64,000 nucleotides of DNA from Streptomyces sp. RFCAC02 (GTDB taxonomy: Bacteria; Actinomycetota; Actinomycetes; Streptomycetales; Streptomycetaceae), in the NCBI RefSeq assembly GCF_004193175.1, contig NZ_SAUH01000001.1, positions 4,435,501 through 4,499,500 of the forward strand. Reading direction: 5' to 3'. Shown here piece by piece: positions 8,458-16,718 of the stretch. A program made the position numbers and the translations under genes. Under the pieces are notes generated by a model that made no database searches, was not told the origin of the DNA, and saw only the letters and a list, made by a program, of their open reading frames with translations. Each line of letters begins with the position of its first letter. Positions within the stretch are counted from its first letter, which is position 1.

Positions 8458-8474
8458 CGGATATCCGATATCCG
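8458..8474. promoter_or_regulatory. TetR-type operator, copy 1
   Basis: CGGATA-N5-TATCCG inverted repeat lying just upstream of the SDR start. The same half-sites and spacing recur at 8502-8518. Binding by the TetR protein encoded next door is inferred from position and symmetry. Confidence 0.7.
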
Positions 8475-8501
8475 CTTCCGGTCCGGGACCGTACCACGAA
8501 A

Positions 8502-8518
8502 CGGATAGGCTGTATCCG
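8502..8518. promoter_or_regulatory. TetR-type operator, copy 2
   Basis: Second CGGATA-N5-TATCCG inverted repeat, on the TetR side of the divergent promoter region. Its centre is 44 bp from that of copy 1, about four helical turns, so two dimers would sit on the same DNA face. Confidence 0.7.
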
Positions 8519-8545
8519 GACGGTGCGCGGACGGAAGGGCGGCGG

Positions 8546-9172
8546 ATGGGCGAGCACACGCGGCACGGGGACGACGCCCCGCCGGGGGAGCGTCCGCCAC
8601 GCCGCGACGCCGAACGGAACCGGCGCCGCGTCCTCGCGGCCGGCCGGGAGGTCTTCGCCGAGCGCGGCCTCGCCGCCACGCTGAACGACGTCGCGCACCA
8701 CGCGGGGGTGGGCGTCGGCACGGTCTACCGGAAGTTCCCGGACAAACAGGCCCTCGCCGAGGCCGTCTTCACCGAGGAACTGGACGAGATCGCCGCCGCC
8801 GCCCGCGCCGCCCTCGCCGCCGGCGACGCCTTCACCGCGCTCGCCGGCTTCCTCACCCACGCCCTCGAACGCGCCGCCCGGAACCGCGGCCTGCGGGAAC
8901 TGATGCGCCACGGCACCCTCGACGGCACCCGCCCGGCCCGCGCGCGGGAGGAGATCGCGGCGCACTGCCGGACCCTGCTCGCCCGCTCCCGCGCCCAGGG
9001 CACCCTGCGTGAGGGCGTCACCGAAAACGACATGGCGCCGATCGCCGCCATGATCGACGCCGTGATGGCGCTGCCGGGCGACGCGCCCTCCGGCACGTGG
9101 CGCCGTTACCTGACGATCGTCCTCGACGGCCTGCGCGCCCGCCCGGGCCAGCCGCCGCTGCCCGCCCCCTGA
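8546..9172 (+). CDS. TetR-family transcriptional repressor
   Basis: 208 residues. N-terminal HTH at about 25-70: RVLAAGREVFAERGLAAT, then DVAHHAGVGVGTVYRKFPDK, the classic TetR recognition helix. The C-terminal ligand domain is unremarkable. ATG 8546 follows GGAAGGGCGG. It is divergent from the SDR gene; two identical inverted repeats between them indicate joint control and autoregulation. The inducer is unknown and is probably a substrate of the SDR. Confidence 0.88.
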   Translation: MGEHTRHGDDAPPGERPPRRDAERNRRRVLAAGREVFAERGLAATLNDVAHHAGVGVGTVYRKFPDKQALAEAVFTEELDEIAAAARAALAAGDAFTALAGFLTHALERAARNRGLRELMRHGTLDGTRPARAREEIAAHCRTLLARSRAQGTLREGVTENDMAPIAAMIDAVMALPGDAPSGTWRRYLTIVLDGLRARPGQPPLPAP

Positions 9173-9215
9173 ACACCCGGGCCGCCCGCGCGCCGTTCCG
9201 TGGTGGGATGGTGCC

Positions 9216-9632
9216 GTGAGCCGCGCCGTGGAGGAGACGAACCGCCGCATGCTGCGCGCGCGGGACGCGATGGACCGCGCCTACGCGCAGCCGCTGGACA
9301 TCCCCGCCCTCGCCCGCATCGCCCACGTGTCACAGGCGCACTTCATCCGCGTCTTCCGCGCGACGTTCGGCGAGACACCGCACCGCTACCTGCAGCGCCG
9401 CCGCATCGAGCGGGCCATGTTCCTGCTGCGGACGACCGGCCGCAGCGTCACCGACATCTGCTTCGAGGTCGGCTTCGGCAGCACCGGCACGTTCAGCCGG
9501 ACGTTCCGCGACATCGTCGGCCGCTCGCCCAGGGCCTACCGCAAGGAGACGGCGACCATCGCCGTCCCGACGTGCTTCGCGATGGCGTGGACACGGCCGG
9601 GCACCGGCCCCGCATCGAGCAGTTCCGGATAA
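9216..9632 (+). CDS. Short AraC-family regulator (HTH only)
   Basis: 138 residues, almost entirely the AraC double helix-turn-helix. It reads LDIPALARIAHVSQAHFIRVFRATFGETPHRYL, then a second helix pair with VTDICFEVGFGSTGTFSRTFRDIVGRSP. No ligand-binding domain, so it probably responds through partners or abundance. GTG start at 9216. The VOC gene 34 bp downstream is a frequent partner of such stand-alone AraC genes, and likely its target. Confidence 0.85.
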   Translation: MSRAVEETNRRMLRARDAMDRAYAQPLDIPALARIAHVSQAHFIRVFRATFGETPHRYLQRRRIERAMFLLRTTGRSVTDICFEVGFGSTGTFSRTFRDIVGRSPRAYRKETATIAVPTCFAMAWTRPGTGPASSSSG

Positions 9633-9666
9633 GTTTTCCCGCCCGGCGCCGACTAGCGTCATACCC

Positions 9667-10077
9667 ATGTTCAACGCCATCACGCAGTCGCAGATATACG
9701 TCCTCGACCAGGACGAGGCCCTCGATTTCTACGTCGGCAAGCTCGGTCTGGAGACCGCCGCCGACATCGACATGGGCTTCATGCGCTGGCTCACCGTCAG
9801 CGTCCCCGGCCACCCGGAACGCCAGATCCTGCTGGAGCGGCCGGGCGCGCCCGCCATGTCCGAGGAGACCGCCGAGCAGGTCCGCGACCTGGTGACGAAG
9901 GGCGCGATGGGCGGCTGGCTCATCCTCACCACCGACGACTGCCGCGGCACGTACGAGACGCTGCGGGAGCGCGGCGTCGAGTTCACGGAGGAGCCGACGG
10001 AACGCCCCTACGGCATCGACTGCGGCCTGCGCGACCCGTTCGGCAACCGCATCCGCTTCACCCAGCCCAAGGGCTGA
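9667..10077 (+). CDS. VOC (glyoxalase/bleomycin-resistance fold) protein
   Basis: 136 residues with two beta-alpha-beta-beta-beta modules: QSQIYVLDQDEALDFYVGKLG at the start and GLRDPFGNRIRFTQPKG at the end, typical of dioxygenase/glyoxalase-like proteins. Substrate not predictable. A TAGCGT -10 box at 9654-9659 ends 7 nt before the ATG and there is no ribosome site, so the mRNA is probably leaderless. Sits directly after a short AraC gene, an arrangement seen repeatedly in actinobacteria. Confidence 0.85.
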   Translation: MFNAITQSQIYVLDQDEALDFYVGKLGLETAADIDMGFMRWLTVSVPGHPERQILLERPGAPAMSEETAEQVRDLVTKGAMGGWLILTTDDCRGTYETLRERGVEFTEEPTERPYGIDCGLRDPFGNRIRFTQPKG

Positions 10078-10104
10078 ACCGGCCGTCCGCCGTAGCCTGC
10101 ACGC

Positions 10105-10746
10105 GTGGGACTCGACATCACCGTGCTCATGGCCGACTGGCGGCACCTGGCGCGCATACCGCCCGGCGCACGCATGGCGGCACTGGACGACGCCGCGTAC
10201 CCGCCGTTCTGCTGCGCGGCGTGCGAGGAGGAACAGTGCCGCCCGGACGGCGGCTGGGTGTGGCCGCGGGGGCAGGAACCGCCGTGGTGCGCCGAATACC
10301 GGTTCGTGCACACCACGGGCTCGTACGGGTGGCACTTCCGTCTGGGCAACGCATGGGAGGACGTCAGGGACCGGGTGGCCCCCGACCTGCGCGACGCGCT
10401 CGACACGTTCCTGTGCGGCCTGTTCTGGGACGGCCCGTACACCGGCCCCGGCACGGAGACGGACGACGGGCCGCCGGCCGCGGCCGGCTTCCCCGGCGAC
10501 CCCGAGCCGTGGCGGCCCGACCTGCTGCTCCTGTGCCCGCCCGACGGCATGCCCGCGCTCGCCGGCGCGTGGCGGCGGGCCGAACCCCGCCTGGAGGAAC
10601 TGAGAACCCCCTTCGACACCGTGTCCGCCGGATGGGCGGGCCGCCCGGACTCGTTCGACGCGGCCACCGCCCTCCTGCGCGAGTGGGGCGCCATCGTGAC
10701 GGCCGCCGCCCACCGCGGCTGGGGCCTGATCGGCCTGCCCTACTGA
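10105..10746 (+). CDS. Conserved hypothetical protein
   Basis: 213 residues, no signal peptide and no TM helix. It is rich in Trp, Cys and Pro; it starts MGLDITVLMADWRHL and has a CCAACEEEQC cluster at about residues 36-45 that could bind a metal. I do not recognise a catalytic motif. TAGCCT at 10093-10098 stands 6 nt before the GTG, pointing to a leaderless transcript of its own. The neighbouring genes do not suggest a function. Confidence 0.65.
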   Translation: MGLDITVLMADWRHLARIPPGARMAALDDAAYPPFCCAACEEEQCRPDGGWVWPRGQEPPWCAEYRFVHTTGSYGWHFRLGNAWEDVRDRVAPDLRDALDTFLCGLFWDGPYTGPGTETDDGPPAAAGFPGDPEPWRPDLLLLCPPDGMPALAGAWRRAEPRLEELRTPFDTVSAGWAGRPDSFDAATALLREWGAIVTAAAHRGWGLIGLPY

Positions 10747-10771
10747 CCGGCGGACGGCCCGCCCGGAGACC

Positions 10772-11662
10772 TCAACCGCCCCCGCCGGCGGCGGCGTTCT
10801 CCCGCAGGGCGGCGCAGGATGCCCGGGTGGTGCCGTCGGCGGTGGCGGTGAGCCCGGCCGCCAGGCATGCGGCCACCGCGTCCGGCTGCGCGTCGCCCCA
10901 CGGGTCGGCCGCCGCGCCCCCGTTCTCGCGGAACACCCGCAGCACGGCCAGCCGTTCCCCGTCCCACACGACGTACACCCGGCCGCGGGCGCCGCTGTCC
11001 AGCACCACGTCCGCGACGCGTCCCCGCGCCCCCGGACCGCCCACGTCCGCACCGCCGTCCTTCCCGGCGCCCCGGTCGGGCCACACACCGACGACGCACC
11101 GGTCCGCGTCGAGGATCGCCGCCGCCGTCGACGCGGCCTCCTTCGCGCCGGCGAAGTCCAGCTCCTCGTAGCTGGCGACCGCCCCCTCGTCGCCCGCGTA
11201 GTACCGCACCCGGCCGCCCGTCCCCGCCGTCTCCGTGATCCGGGGCGACCAGCCGCACGCCGCCTGCCACTCCGTGAGCCCCGGGAACACCGCGTTCGTC
11301 CCCGCCACCTCGTGCCAGGACAGCTCGTCGTCCCACGGCAGCAGGCCGGGCTCCGGGCCGATCGCCGCCCCCTCACCCGTGCCGGACGCGCCGGGCGGGG
11401 AAGCGGCCATCACGGGAGCCCCGCCCTCCTGCCGCAGTGCCCCCTGCCACAGGCCGGCGGCGATGACGGCGACAGCCGCGGCGGACGCCGCCACCCGGCG
11501 GGCGCGCCGGCGTTCCCCCCGCCGCACGGCGGCCGCCGCCCCCGGCAGCGTCACGACGGCGTCCAGCTCGTGCGCGAACGAGCGCAGCCGCCGTCCTACG
11601 GCCGCGTCCCGCGGGTCGTCGGGCGGGTCGTCGGCCATCGGTTCCGTCGAGCGGTCGGTCAT
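10772..11662 (-). CDS. Single-pass membrane protein paired with an ECF sigma factor (possible anti-sigma-like)
   Basis: 296 residues. About 55 cytoplasmic residues end in RRGERRRARR, then one TM helix (VAASAAAVAVIAAGLW) and about 215 extracytoplasmic residues with several Cys and no recognised domain. The start overlaps the sigma-factor stop (ATGA), so the two are made together. That coupling, with the cytoplasm-TM-exterior topology, suggests control of the sigma factor, but no zinc anti-sigma motif (HxxxCxxC) is visible, so this is an inference. An alternative is a sensor or structural protein of the sigma regulon. Confidence 0.65.
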   Translation of the reverse strand: MTDRSTEPMADDPPDDPRDAAVGRRLRSFAHELDAVVTLPGAAAAVRRGERRRARRVAASAAAVAVIAAGLWQGALRQEGGAPVMAASPPGASGTGEGAAIGPEPGLLPWDDELSWHEVAGTNAVFPGLTEWQAACGWSPRITETAGTGGRVRYYAGDEGAVASYEELDFAGAKEAASTAAAILDADRCVVGVWPDRGAGKDGGADVGGPGARGRVADVVLDSGARGRVYVVWDGERLAVLRVFRENGGAAADPWGDAQPDAVAACLAAGLTATADGTTRASCAALRENAAAGGGG

Positions 11663-12210
11663 GACGCACGGATGCCTTCCTCGGAGGGGAGCGGGGGCAC
11701 GGACACGCCCCGCCGGGGCCGCGGATCGTCGGCCAGCACGCGCCGCAGCTCCCGGCGCGCCCGGCTGAGCCGCGCCCGGACCGCGACCTCGGACGCCCCG
11801 GCCTGCCGGGCCACCTCGGCCACCGGCAGGTCGAGCAGGTGGTGGAGCACGACGGCCGTGCGCTGATCGTCCGGCAGCCGCCGCAGCGCGCCGACGAGCG
11901 CGACATGGTCGGGCGACAGCGCGGGCACGTCCGGCGGCGGACCGTGCCGCAGCTGCGCCCGCAGCCGGTTGCGGGCCTTGCGCCACGTGCTGACGGCCAG
12001 GCGCAGCGCGACCGTCCGCACCCATGGCGCCGGGTCGCCCTCGGCGCACAGCCGCCGCCAGCGCTGCCAGGCGCGCGCGTACGCCTCCTGGACGGCGTCC
12101 TCGGCGTCGGTGAGGTCACCGGTCAGCGCGTAGACGGCGGTCACGAGACGACGGGCGGTGGCGGCGTAGAACTCCTCGAAGTCCGGCCGCCCGCCGGGCC
12201 GTTCCGTCAT
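11659..12210 (-). CDS. ECF RNA polymerase sigma factor (SigE-type family)
   Basis: 183 residues. Region 2: [20 protein letters not shown] followed by [17 protein letters not shown]. Region 4: [45 protein letters not shown]. Region 3 is absent, as in ECF factors. ATG at 12210; translationally coupled to the downstream membrane protein. It directs RNA polymerase to a stress or envelope regulon that cannot be named from this sequence. Confidence 0.92.
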   Translation of the reverse strand: MTERPGGRPDFEEFYAATARRLVTAVYALTGDLTDAEDAVQEAYARAWQRWRRLCAEGDPAPWVRTVALRLAVSTWRKARNRLRAQLRHGPPPDVPALSPDHVALVGALRRLPDDQRTAVVLHHLLDLPVAEVARQAGASEVAVRARLSRARRELRRVLADDPRPRRGVSVPPLPSEEGIRAS

Positions 12211-12417
12211 CGTGCCGCACGCCGGCCCGCGCCGCCGTCCGCCATGTCACGCGGCTGTCCCAGGAGTCCCACGAGCACCGGATTCTGCCCGCGCGGGGCA
12301 CGCGCCGTCAGCAACGGGCGGTGTCGGGAATCTCTCTGTCACCACCCAGGGCCGCCGCGCGTGGTGGGTGCGAACGGGTCCGTCCGGGCCGGTTCGGGAA
12401 CGTCGAAGGGATGTCGG

Positions 12418-13632
12418 GTGCCGATCACCATGTCACCGGCGGCCACCGGTCTTTCGCTGCGCGCGCTGTCGCCCGCCGAGCACGGCCACCACCTGCGGGG
12501 GCGGCGCGCGGCCACCGACGCGGGGCTCGGCGGGGTCAGCTTCCTCCAGTCCCCGGCGTGGGCGCTCGTGAAGGAGGGCTGGCGCGCGGAGGGCGTGGGC
12601 TGGTTCGGCGCCGACGGACGTCCCGCCGGTGCCGCGCTCGTCCTGTTCCGCCGGCTGCCGGGGGTCCGCCGGTCGTTCGCGTACCTGCCGGAGGGGCCGG
12701 TCCTCGACTGGTCGGCGCCCGACCTGGCGGAACGCTGGCTCGCGCCCCTGTGCGCCTGGCTGGGCGAGCGGGGCGCGTTCACCGTGCGCATCGGGCCGCC
12801 GCTGCCGTACCGCCGCTGGTCCGCCGGGACCCTCAAGCAGGCGGTGGGGCACGGGCGCCGCGTCCGGGACGTGCTGCCCGACCGCGTGGAGCCGCTGGGC
12901 GCCGCGGTGGCCGACCGGCTCGGGGAGGCGGGCTGGCGGCGCTGCCAGGACGACGCGCAGCCGCGATTCGTCCTCGAAGTGCCGCTGGCCGGACGGTCGC
13001 TGGACGACCTGTGGACCGGGCTGAACCAGGAGTGGCGCCGCAACGTGAAGCGGGCCGGCCGCGCCGGCGTCCGCACCGACGTCGCGGACGCCGGGGCACT
13101 GCCCGACTTCCACCGCCTGCTCGGCGTCACGGAACGCCGCGACGGGTTCCGTCTCGGACGTTCCCTCGCGTACTACGAGCGCCAGTACGCGGCGCTGAAC
13201 GCGGACGGACCGGGGACGATGCGGCTCTACACCGCGCGGCACGGCGGCGAGATCCTCGCGGCGCACACACTGATCCGGTCGCCGGACGGCGCCCGCGCCT
13301 GGTACCAGACGGGCGCCTCGGCCGACCACCGCAGGGAGGTGCGGCCGAGCAACGCGCTCCAGTGGCGCATGCTGTGCGACGCCCACGGGGAGGGCGCGTC
13401 CGCGTACGACATGCGCGGTGTCCCGACGACGCTGGACCCGGGGGACAGGGAGTTCGGACTGCTGCGCTGGAAACTCGGCACGGGCGGCGAGGTGGTGGAG
13501 ACACTGGGCGAGTGGGAACTGCCGCTGCACGGAACGGTGAACCGCACCCTGCACCGGGCCGTGCAGGGCTACCTGGCCCGCCCGCGCGGAGCGGCGACGG
13601 CACAGCACCCGCCCCGGGAACGCGAACGATGA
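12418..13632 (+). CDS. FemX/FemAB-family peptidoglycan bridge aminoacyltransferase
   Basis: 404 residues from a GTG at 12418, which has GAAGGG 7 nt upstream; an ATG at 12430 is too far from it. It contains two GNAT-like halves: [15 protein letters not shown] near the N-terminus, [10 protein letters not shown], then [16 protein letters not shown] and YDMRGVP toward the C-terminus, all FemABX hallmarks. Such enzymes add the first residue of the peptidoglycan cross-bridge, Gly in Streptomyces, from aminoacyl-tRNA on the lipid precursor. Ends ATGA-overlapped with a sigma-factor fragment. Confidence 0.88.
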   Translation: MPITMSPAATGLSLRALSPAEHGHHLRGRRAATDAGLGGVSFLQSPAWALVKEGWRAEGVGWFGADGRPAGAALVLFRRLPGVRRSFAYLPEGPVLDWSAPDLAERWLAPLCAWLGERGAFTVRIGPPLPYRRWSAGTLKQAVGHGRRVRDVLPDRVEPLGAAVADRLGEAGWRRCQDDAQPRFVLEVPLAGRSLDDLWTGLNQEWRRNVKRAGRAGVRTDVADAGALPDFHRLLGVTERRDGFRLGRSLAYYERQYAALNADGPGTMRLYTARHGGEILAAHTLIRSPDGARAWYQTGASADHRREVRPSNALQWRMLCDAHGEGASAYDMRGVPTTLDPGDREFGLLRWKLGTGGEVVETLGEWELPLHGTVNRTLHRAVQGYLARPRGAATAQHPPRERER

Positions 13633-13826
13633 GTCCCGCCCCCGCCCGCGGCAGCGTACGGCTGGCCCTCGTCGTCGCGCTCCAGCGGCTCCCGCCCCGG
13701 CAGCGGGCCGTCCTCATCCTGCGGGACGTGCTCGCCTGGCGTGCCGCCGAGGTCGCCGACCTCCTCGACACCAGCACCACGGCCGTCAACAGCGCGCTGC
13801 AACGGGTGGTTCGAGGGGGTCGATGA
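13629..13826 (+). pseudogene. Remnant of a sigma-70-family factor (region 4 only)
   Basis: 65 residues matching the region-4 helix-turn-helix of an ECF sigma factor: [31 protein letters not shown], then TAVNSALQR. Region 2 is missing and the frame stops soon after the helix where related factors continue with a long C-terminal domain. The ATG overlaps the FemX stop. This is most likely the residue of a deleted sigma gene at the edge of a variable region. The alternative, a short DNA-binding regulator, seems less likely. Confidence 0.6.
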
Positions 13827-13970
13827 CCGCTTCGATCCACTCCGGCACGGGTGAGTCGGCCGTGGTGGTCGGGTTCGTCCTCGCGGCCGGGCGCATCCGG
13901 CTGCGATCGCCTCACCCCCGCTGCACAGCCGATCCCGGAGACGGTCGATTCTGCGGCCGGCCCGCGACGC

Positions 13971-14294
13971 TCAGGTTGGCGGGTCCGCGCTGTCCGGCTC
14001 GGGTGCCCGGGCCGCGGCGGCGATGCGTTCGAGGGCCAGGGCGTGCCTGCGGAACGCCTCGCGCCCCTCGGGGGTGAGGCGGACCAGGGTGCGCTGCGCG
14101 CGGAGGGCTTTCTGCTTGCGGACCTGGACGTAGCCCTTGGCGGCGAGGGCGGACAACTGTTTGGAGAGTGCGGAGTCGCTGGCACCGACCGAGTCCCGGA
14201 CGAACGTGAAGTCGGCCCAGCCGACGGGCGCCAGCAGCGCGACGATCGCCAGCCGTGCCGGTGCGTGCAGGAACTCGTCGAACGAGGCGTCCAT
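13971..14294 (-). CDS. Winged-helix (MarR/ArsR-like) transcriptional regulator
   Basis: 107 residues. Winged HTH: LHAPARLAIVALLAPVGWADF, then VGASDSALSKQLSALAAKGYVQVRK and a wing with RTLVRLTPEGREAF. The start (ATG 14294) overlaps the stop of the membrane-protein gene upstream, so the pair forms one unit. The two palindromes at 14808-14852, in front of this unit and of lspA, are the obvious candidate operators. The signal sensed is unknown. Confidence 0.85.
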   Translation of the reverse strand: MDASFDEFLHAPARLAIVALLAPVGWADFTFVRDSVGASDSALSKQLSALAAKGYVQVRKQKALRAQRTLVRLTPEGREAFRRHALALERIAAAARAPEPDSADPPT

Positions 14295-14722
14295 CAGGGT
14301 CGCCCTCGGCGACCTGCGAGGGTCAGGCAGACGGCCCCGGCCGCGCAGAGCAGGGCCGCCGCGGCCGTGTGCGGGGCGGGGACACCGCCTGCCCGCACCG
14401 CGGCCGCCAGTCCTTTGAAGACGGCCACGAGAGCGGTGCCGACCGCCGCACCGAGCGCTGCCTCGCGGGTGGTGATGGATCGGCGCACGGGCGAACGATG
14501 CAGGTATGCCACCAGCATGACCGCGAGGAGGACCGCCTCGGGGAGGATCATCGCCCCTCCCCACGGGTTCGGCAGGTCGAAGGAGGCGAAGGCCAGGAAG
14601 ACAGACAGAGTCAACAGCAGCACGGCGGTGCGGGAGTGCCCGAACCGGAGGTACGCGTCACGGGACTGCTCACCGCGGCGACGGATGTCAGCCAGTGCGT
14701 TCTGTGCATCGACGGGATTCAC
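14294..14722 (-). CDS. Four-TM membrane protein, co-transcribed with the winged-helix regulator
   Basis: 142 residues. Hydrophilic N-terminus (ADIRRRGEQSRDAYLRFGHSR) followed by four hydrophobic segments. GTG 14722 with a weak GAGAG site. Proteins like this are common upstream of winged-helix regulators in actinobacteria; no function can be given. Divergent from lspA. Confidence 0.75.
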   Translation of the reverse strand: MNPVDAQNALADIRRRGEQSRDAYLRFGHSRTAVLLLTLSVFLAFASFDLPNPWGGAMILPEAVLLAVMLVAYLHRSPVRRSITTREAALGAAVGTALVAVFKGLAAAVRAGGVPAPHTAAAALLCAAGAVCLTLAGRRGRP

Positions 14723-14807
14723 GGGGACGTCTCTCTTTCCGGCGCGTGGTCGTTGGGGGTCTGCTTCTCGTCATGACCGGGAGAGACGAGCACGGAGCAC
14801 TCCTGGC

Positions 14808-14852
14808 ACTTTCCTCTGAGGAAAATACTGGGTACTTTCCTCAGAGGAAAGT
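14808..14852. promoter_or_regulatory. Pair of palindromic operators between membrane-protein gene and lspA
   Basis: TTTCCTC-T-GAGGAAA at 14810-14824 and ACTTTCCTC-A-GAGGAAAGT at 14834-14852 (perfect 9-1-9). Centres are 26 bp apart. The two sites plus flanking GCACT/AGTGC also form a larger inverted repeat. They lie between two divergent genes, one of which is in an operon with a winged-helix regulator. Confidence 0.65.
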
Positions 14853-14897
14853 GCTGCCCGCGGCGCGACCGGGGGCAAGGGGAACCGGAGAGGGAAC

Positions 14898-15482
14898 GTG
14901 ACGGCAAGCGACGTGACAAGCGGTCCTGCGTCCGCTCCACCCAGGCGGCTGTGGGTGCTGTGGGTGGTTGCCGCCACTGCGTATGCCCTTGACCTGGCGA
15001 GCAAGGTGGCGGTGGTCGCGGGGCTCGAGGGGCGTACGCCCGTGCCGCTGATCGGAAGCCGGCTGGTGTTGCGGGTGCAGCGGAACCCCGGCGCGGCTTT
15101 CGGCCTCGGCCATGCGATGACCATCGTCTTCACACTGATCGCCGCGGCCGTCGCTGTCGCCGTGGTCCGGGTGTCGCGCAGACTGGCCAGTACGCCGTGG
15201 GCGTTCTCCCTGGGGCTACTGCTGGGTGGAGCGCTCGGAAACCTGACGGATCGTCTCTTTCGTTCCCCCGGCGGCATGGAGGGGGCGGTGGTCGACTTCA
15301 TCGCGGTCCGCGGCTTCAGCGTGATGAACCTCGCCGACTGGGCGATCACCTGCGGATGCGCCCTCGCGCTTCTGCTGTCCTTCCGCGGGACGCCGTCGAG
15401 CGGCGTCGCCGACTCTCCCGGCGATGCGGACGGCGGCGGTCCGTCCCGGCGACAAGAGGCCGATGCCGCTCGGAACAACTGA
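14898..15482 (+). CDS. lspA: Signal peptidase II (LspA) paralogue
   Basis: 194 residues, four TM helices. Catalytic signatures are intact: [10 protein letters not shown] with Asp118 and VVDF...NLADW with Asp147; QRNPGAAFG is also present. It cleaves the signal peptide of prolipoproteins in the membrane. The hydrophilic Ser/Gly/Arg tail after residue 163 is longer than usual. GTG 14898 with GGAGAGGGA. The context is a variable region next to a tRNA island and a regulator, not the usual housekeeping context, so this is probably an additional, regulated or acquired copy. Confidence 0.85.
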   Translation: MTASDVTSGPASAPPRRLWVLWVVAATAYALDLASKVAVVAGLEGRTPVPLIGSRLVLRVQRNPGAAFGLGHAMTIVFTLIAAAVAVAVVRVSRRLASTPWAFSLGLLLGGALGNLTDRLFRSPGGMEGAVVDFIAVRGFSVMNLADWAITCGCALALLLSFRGTPSSGVADSPGDADGGGPSRRQEADAARNN

Positions 15483-15494
15483 TCGGGGCGCCAC

Positions 15495-15703
15495 GCCACG
15501 GCGCCCCGAGGTCAACCCTCGGGGCGCTCTCTATGTCTGTCTGTGCGAAGAAGGAAAGGAATGTCCGATCCCGCGAATAGCCCACGGGACGTGTCCCGAG
15601 GCTGCTTCTCGCGGCACTCGGCTGCACCTGGCCGACGCTGAAGGGCCGGTCCATCGGTGCTGGTCGGGAGCGCTTTTCAGCGTCCGATCCGGAGTGCCCC
15701 CGG
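15495..15703. repeat. Distal direct repeat (att-like), copy A
   Basis: Aligns with 18289-18489: about 14 substitutions and one 8-base gap by my count. Its right end is TGCCCCCGG (15695-15703), equal to the 3' end of tRNA-Arg; similarity stops there. It carries the same hairpin as copy B. Confidence 0.8.
15501..15527. terminator. Terminator hairpin after lspA
   Basis: Perfect 10-bp stem GCGCCCCGAG / CTCGGGGCGC with loop GTCAACC, 18 bp after the lspA stop. It is part of direct repeat copy A. Confidence 0.65.
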
Positions 15704-16091
15704 GCAGCGCGTGGAGCTGTTCGGGGACCGAGTCGGCAGCCGCGTCGAACTGGGCCATCAGACCGTCGGCGACCCCGGCGACGGCGTCCGCCGCCTCCTG
15801 GAGGGAACATCCCCGGTGTTCCCGGACGATGAGCACCGCGTTGTGCAGGTAGTCGACGGCCGCTTCCTCCGGAGCGGAGTGGATGTCGTTGTAGAGGCCG
15901 ATCCACTCCGAGGCGCGGGCGCGGGCCTGCGCCATCGCGGGCAGGTTCCGCACCGAGGCCGGCAACTCGATGTCGTGCACGTACTCCGCGAGGTGGTGGA
16001 AGATCAACTCGTTGACACCGTCGCGCCGGTGGGCCAGGTACTCGCCGAAGTCCATCACCCCGCACGTGCTGGACTTCCTCACCGGCGACAT
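15704..16091 (-). pseudogene. Terpene synthase fragment
   Basis: The translation on the minus strand reads DFGEYLAHRRDGVNEL, then WIGLYNDIHSAPEEA with the class I terpene cyclase NSE/DTE-type metal motif (ND...S...E), and HNAVLIVREHRG, all typical of bacterial terpene synthases such as pentalenene- or geosmin-type enzymes. The N-terminal half with the DDxxD motif is absent. At the other end the homology stops exactly where the direct repeat begins (15703/15704), and the reading frame only runs on through repeat DNA. It is therefore a truncated remnant inside the tRNA-linked island. Confidence 0.75.
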
Positions 16092-16132
16092 GCCCCTGCC
16101 CGGCGTCGTGAAGTGGCCGGTCGGAGATCCGG

Positions 16133-16525
16133 TCAGGCGGGGCGGGCTTGCGCGTTCCCGCCCGGGATCGGCTGAGTGAGGTTCACCGGGTTGCCGTCGG
16201 GGTCCTGTATGTGGGCGACGCGCTGCCCCCAGGGCATGTCGTTGGGGGCTCCGCTGACCGTGCCGCCCAGTGCCTCCACCCGTGCGAGCGTCGCGTCGAC
16301 GTCGTCGACAGCGATGCTGAGCAGGATCCGCGGCTGCGCCCGGGTCCCCGGATTCTTCTTCTTGGCCACCAGCCCGAGGTCGGTGTCGCCGATGCGCAGG
16401 CCGAGGTAGAAGGCGGGGCCTTCCTCCGGTATCCGGAAGGTCTTCTCAGCGCCGAACAATTCCGTGTAGAAGCCGATCAGGACGTCGAGGTCGGCGGACA
16501 GGATCACTGGCTGGATGGTGGACAT
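16133..16525 (-). CDS. VOC-family (glyoxalase-like) protein
   Basis: 130 residues: STIQPVILSADLDVLIGFYTELFG at the start, IGDTDLGLVAKK in the middle and HIQDPDGNPVNLTQPIPGG at the end, the vicinal-oxygen-chelate fold. The start ATG 16525 has GGAG 5 nt upstream; a longer frame to 16585 lacks a ribosome site. Substrate unknown. Lies in the island; 16526-16718 shows no gene. Confidence 0.82.
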   Translation of the reverse strand: MSTIQPVILSADLDVLIGFYTELFGAEKTFRIPEEGPAFYLGLRIGDTDLGLVAKKKNPGTRAQPRILLSIAVDDVDATLARVEALGGTVSGAPNDMPWGQRVAHIQDPDGNPVNLTQPIPGGNAQARPA

Positions 16526-16718
16526 GGCACTCCAGTCGAGAACGGTCGGGTCGCTGGGCAGACCGTTCGAGGACGGCGAACTCATCGGTGCACCACACCC
16601 CGCCGGACGATCAGCACCCCGGGCCCCCGCTCACCGGCCGTTTCCTGAGTGAGCACCGGCACAGTATCGACCTGGTCCGCTACCGATTGTTCGGCGGCAC
16701 CCACATCGGCCTGGAGCC

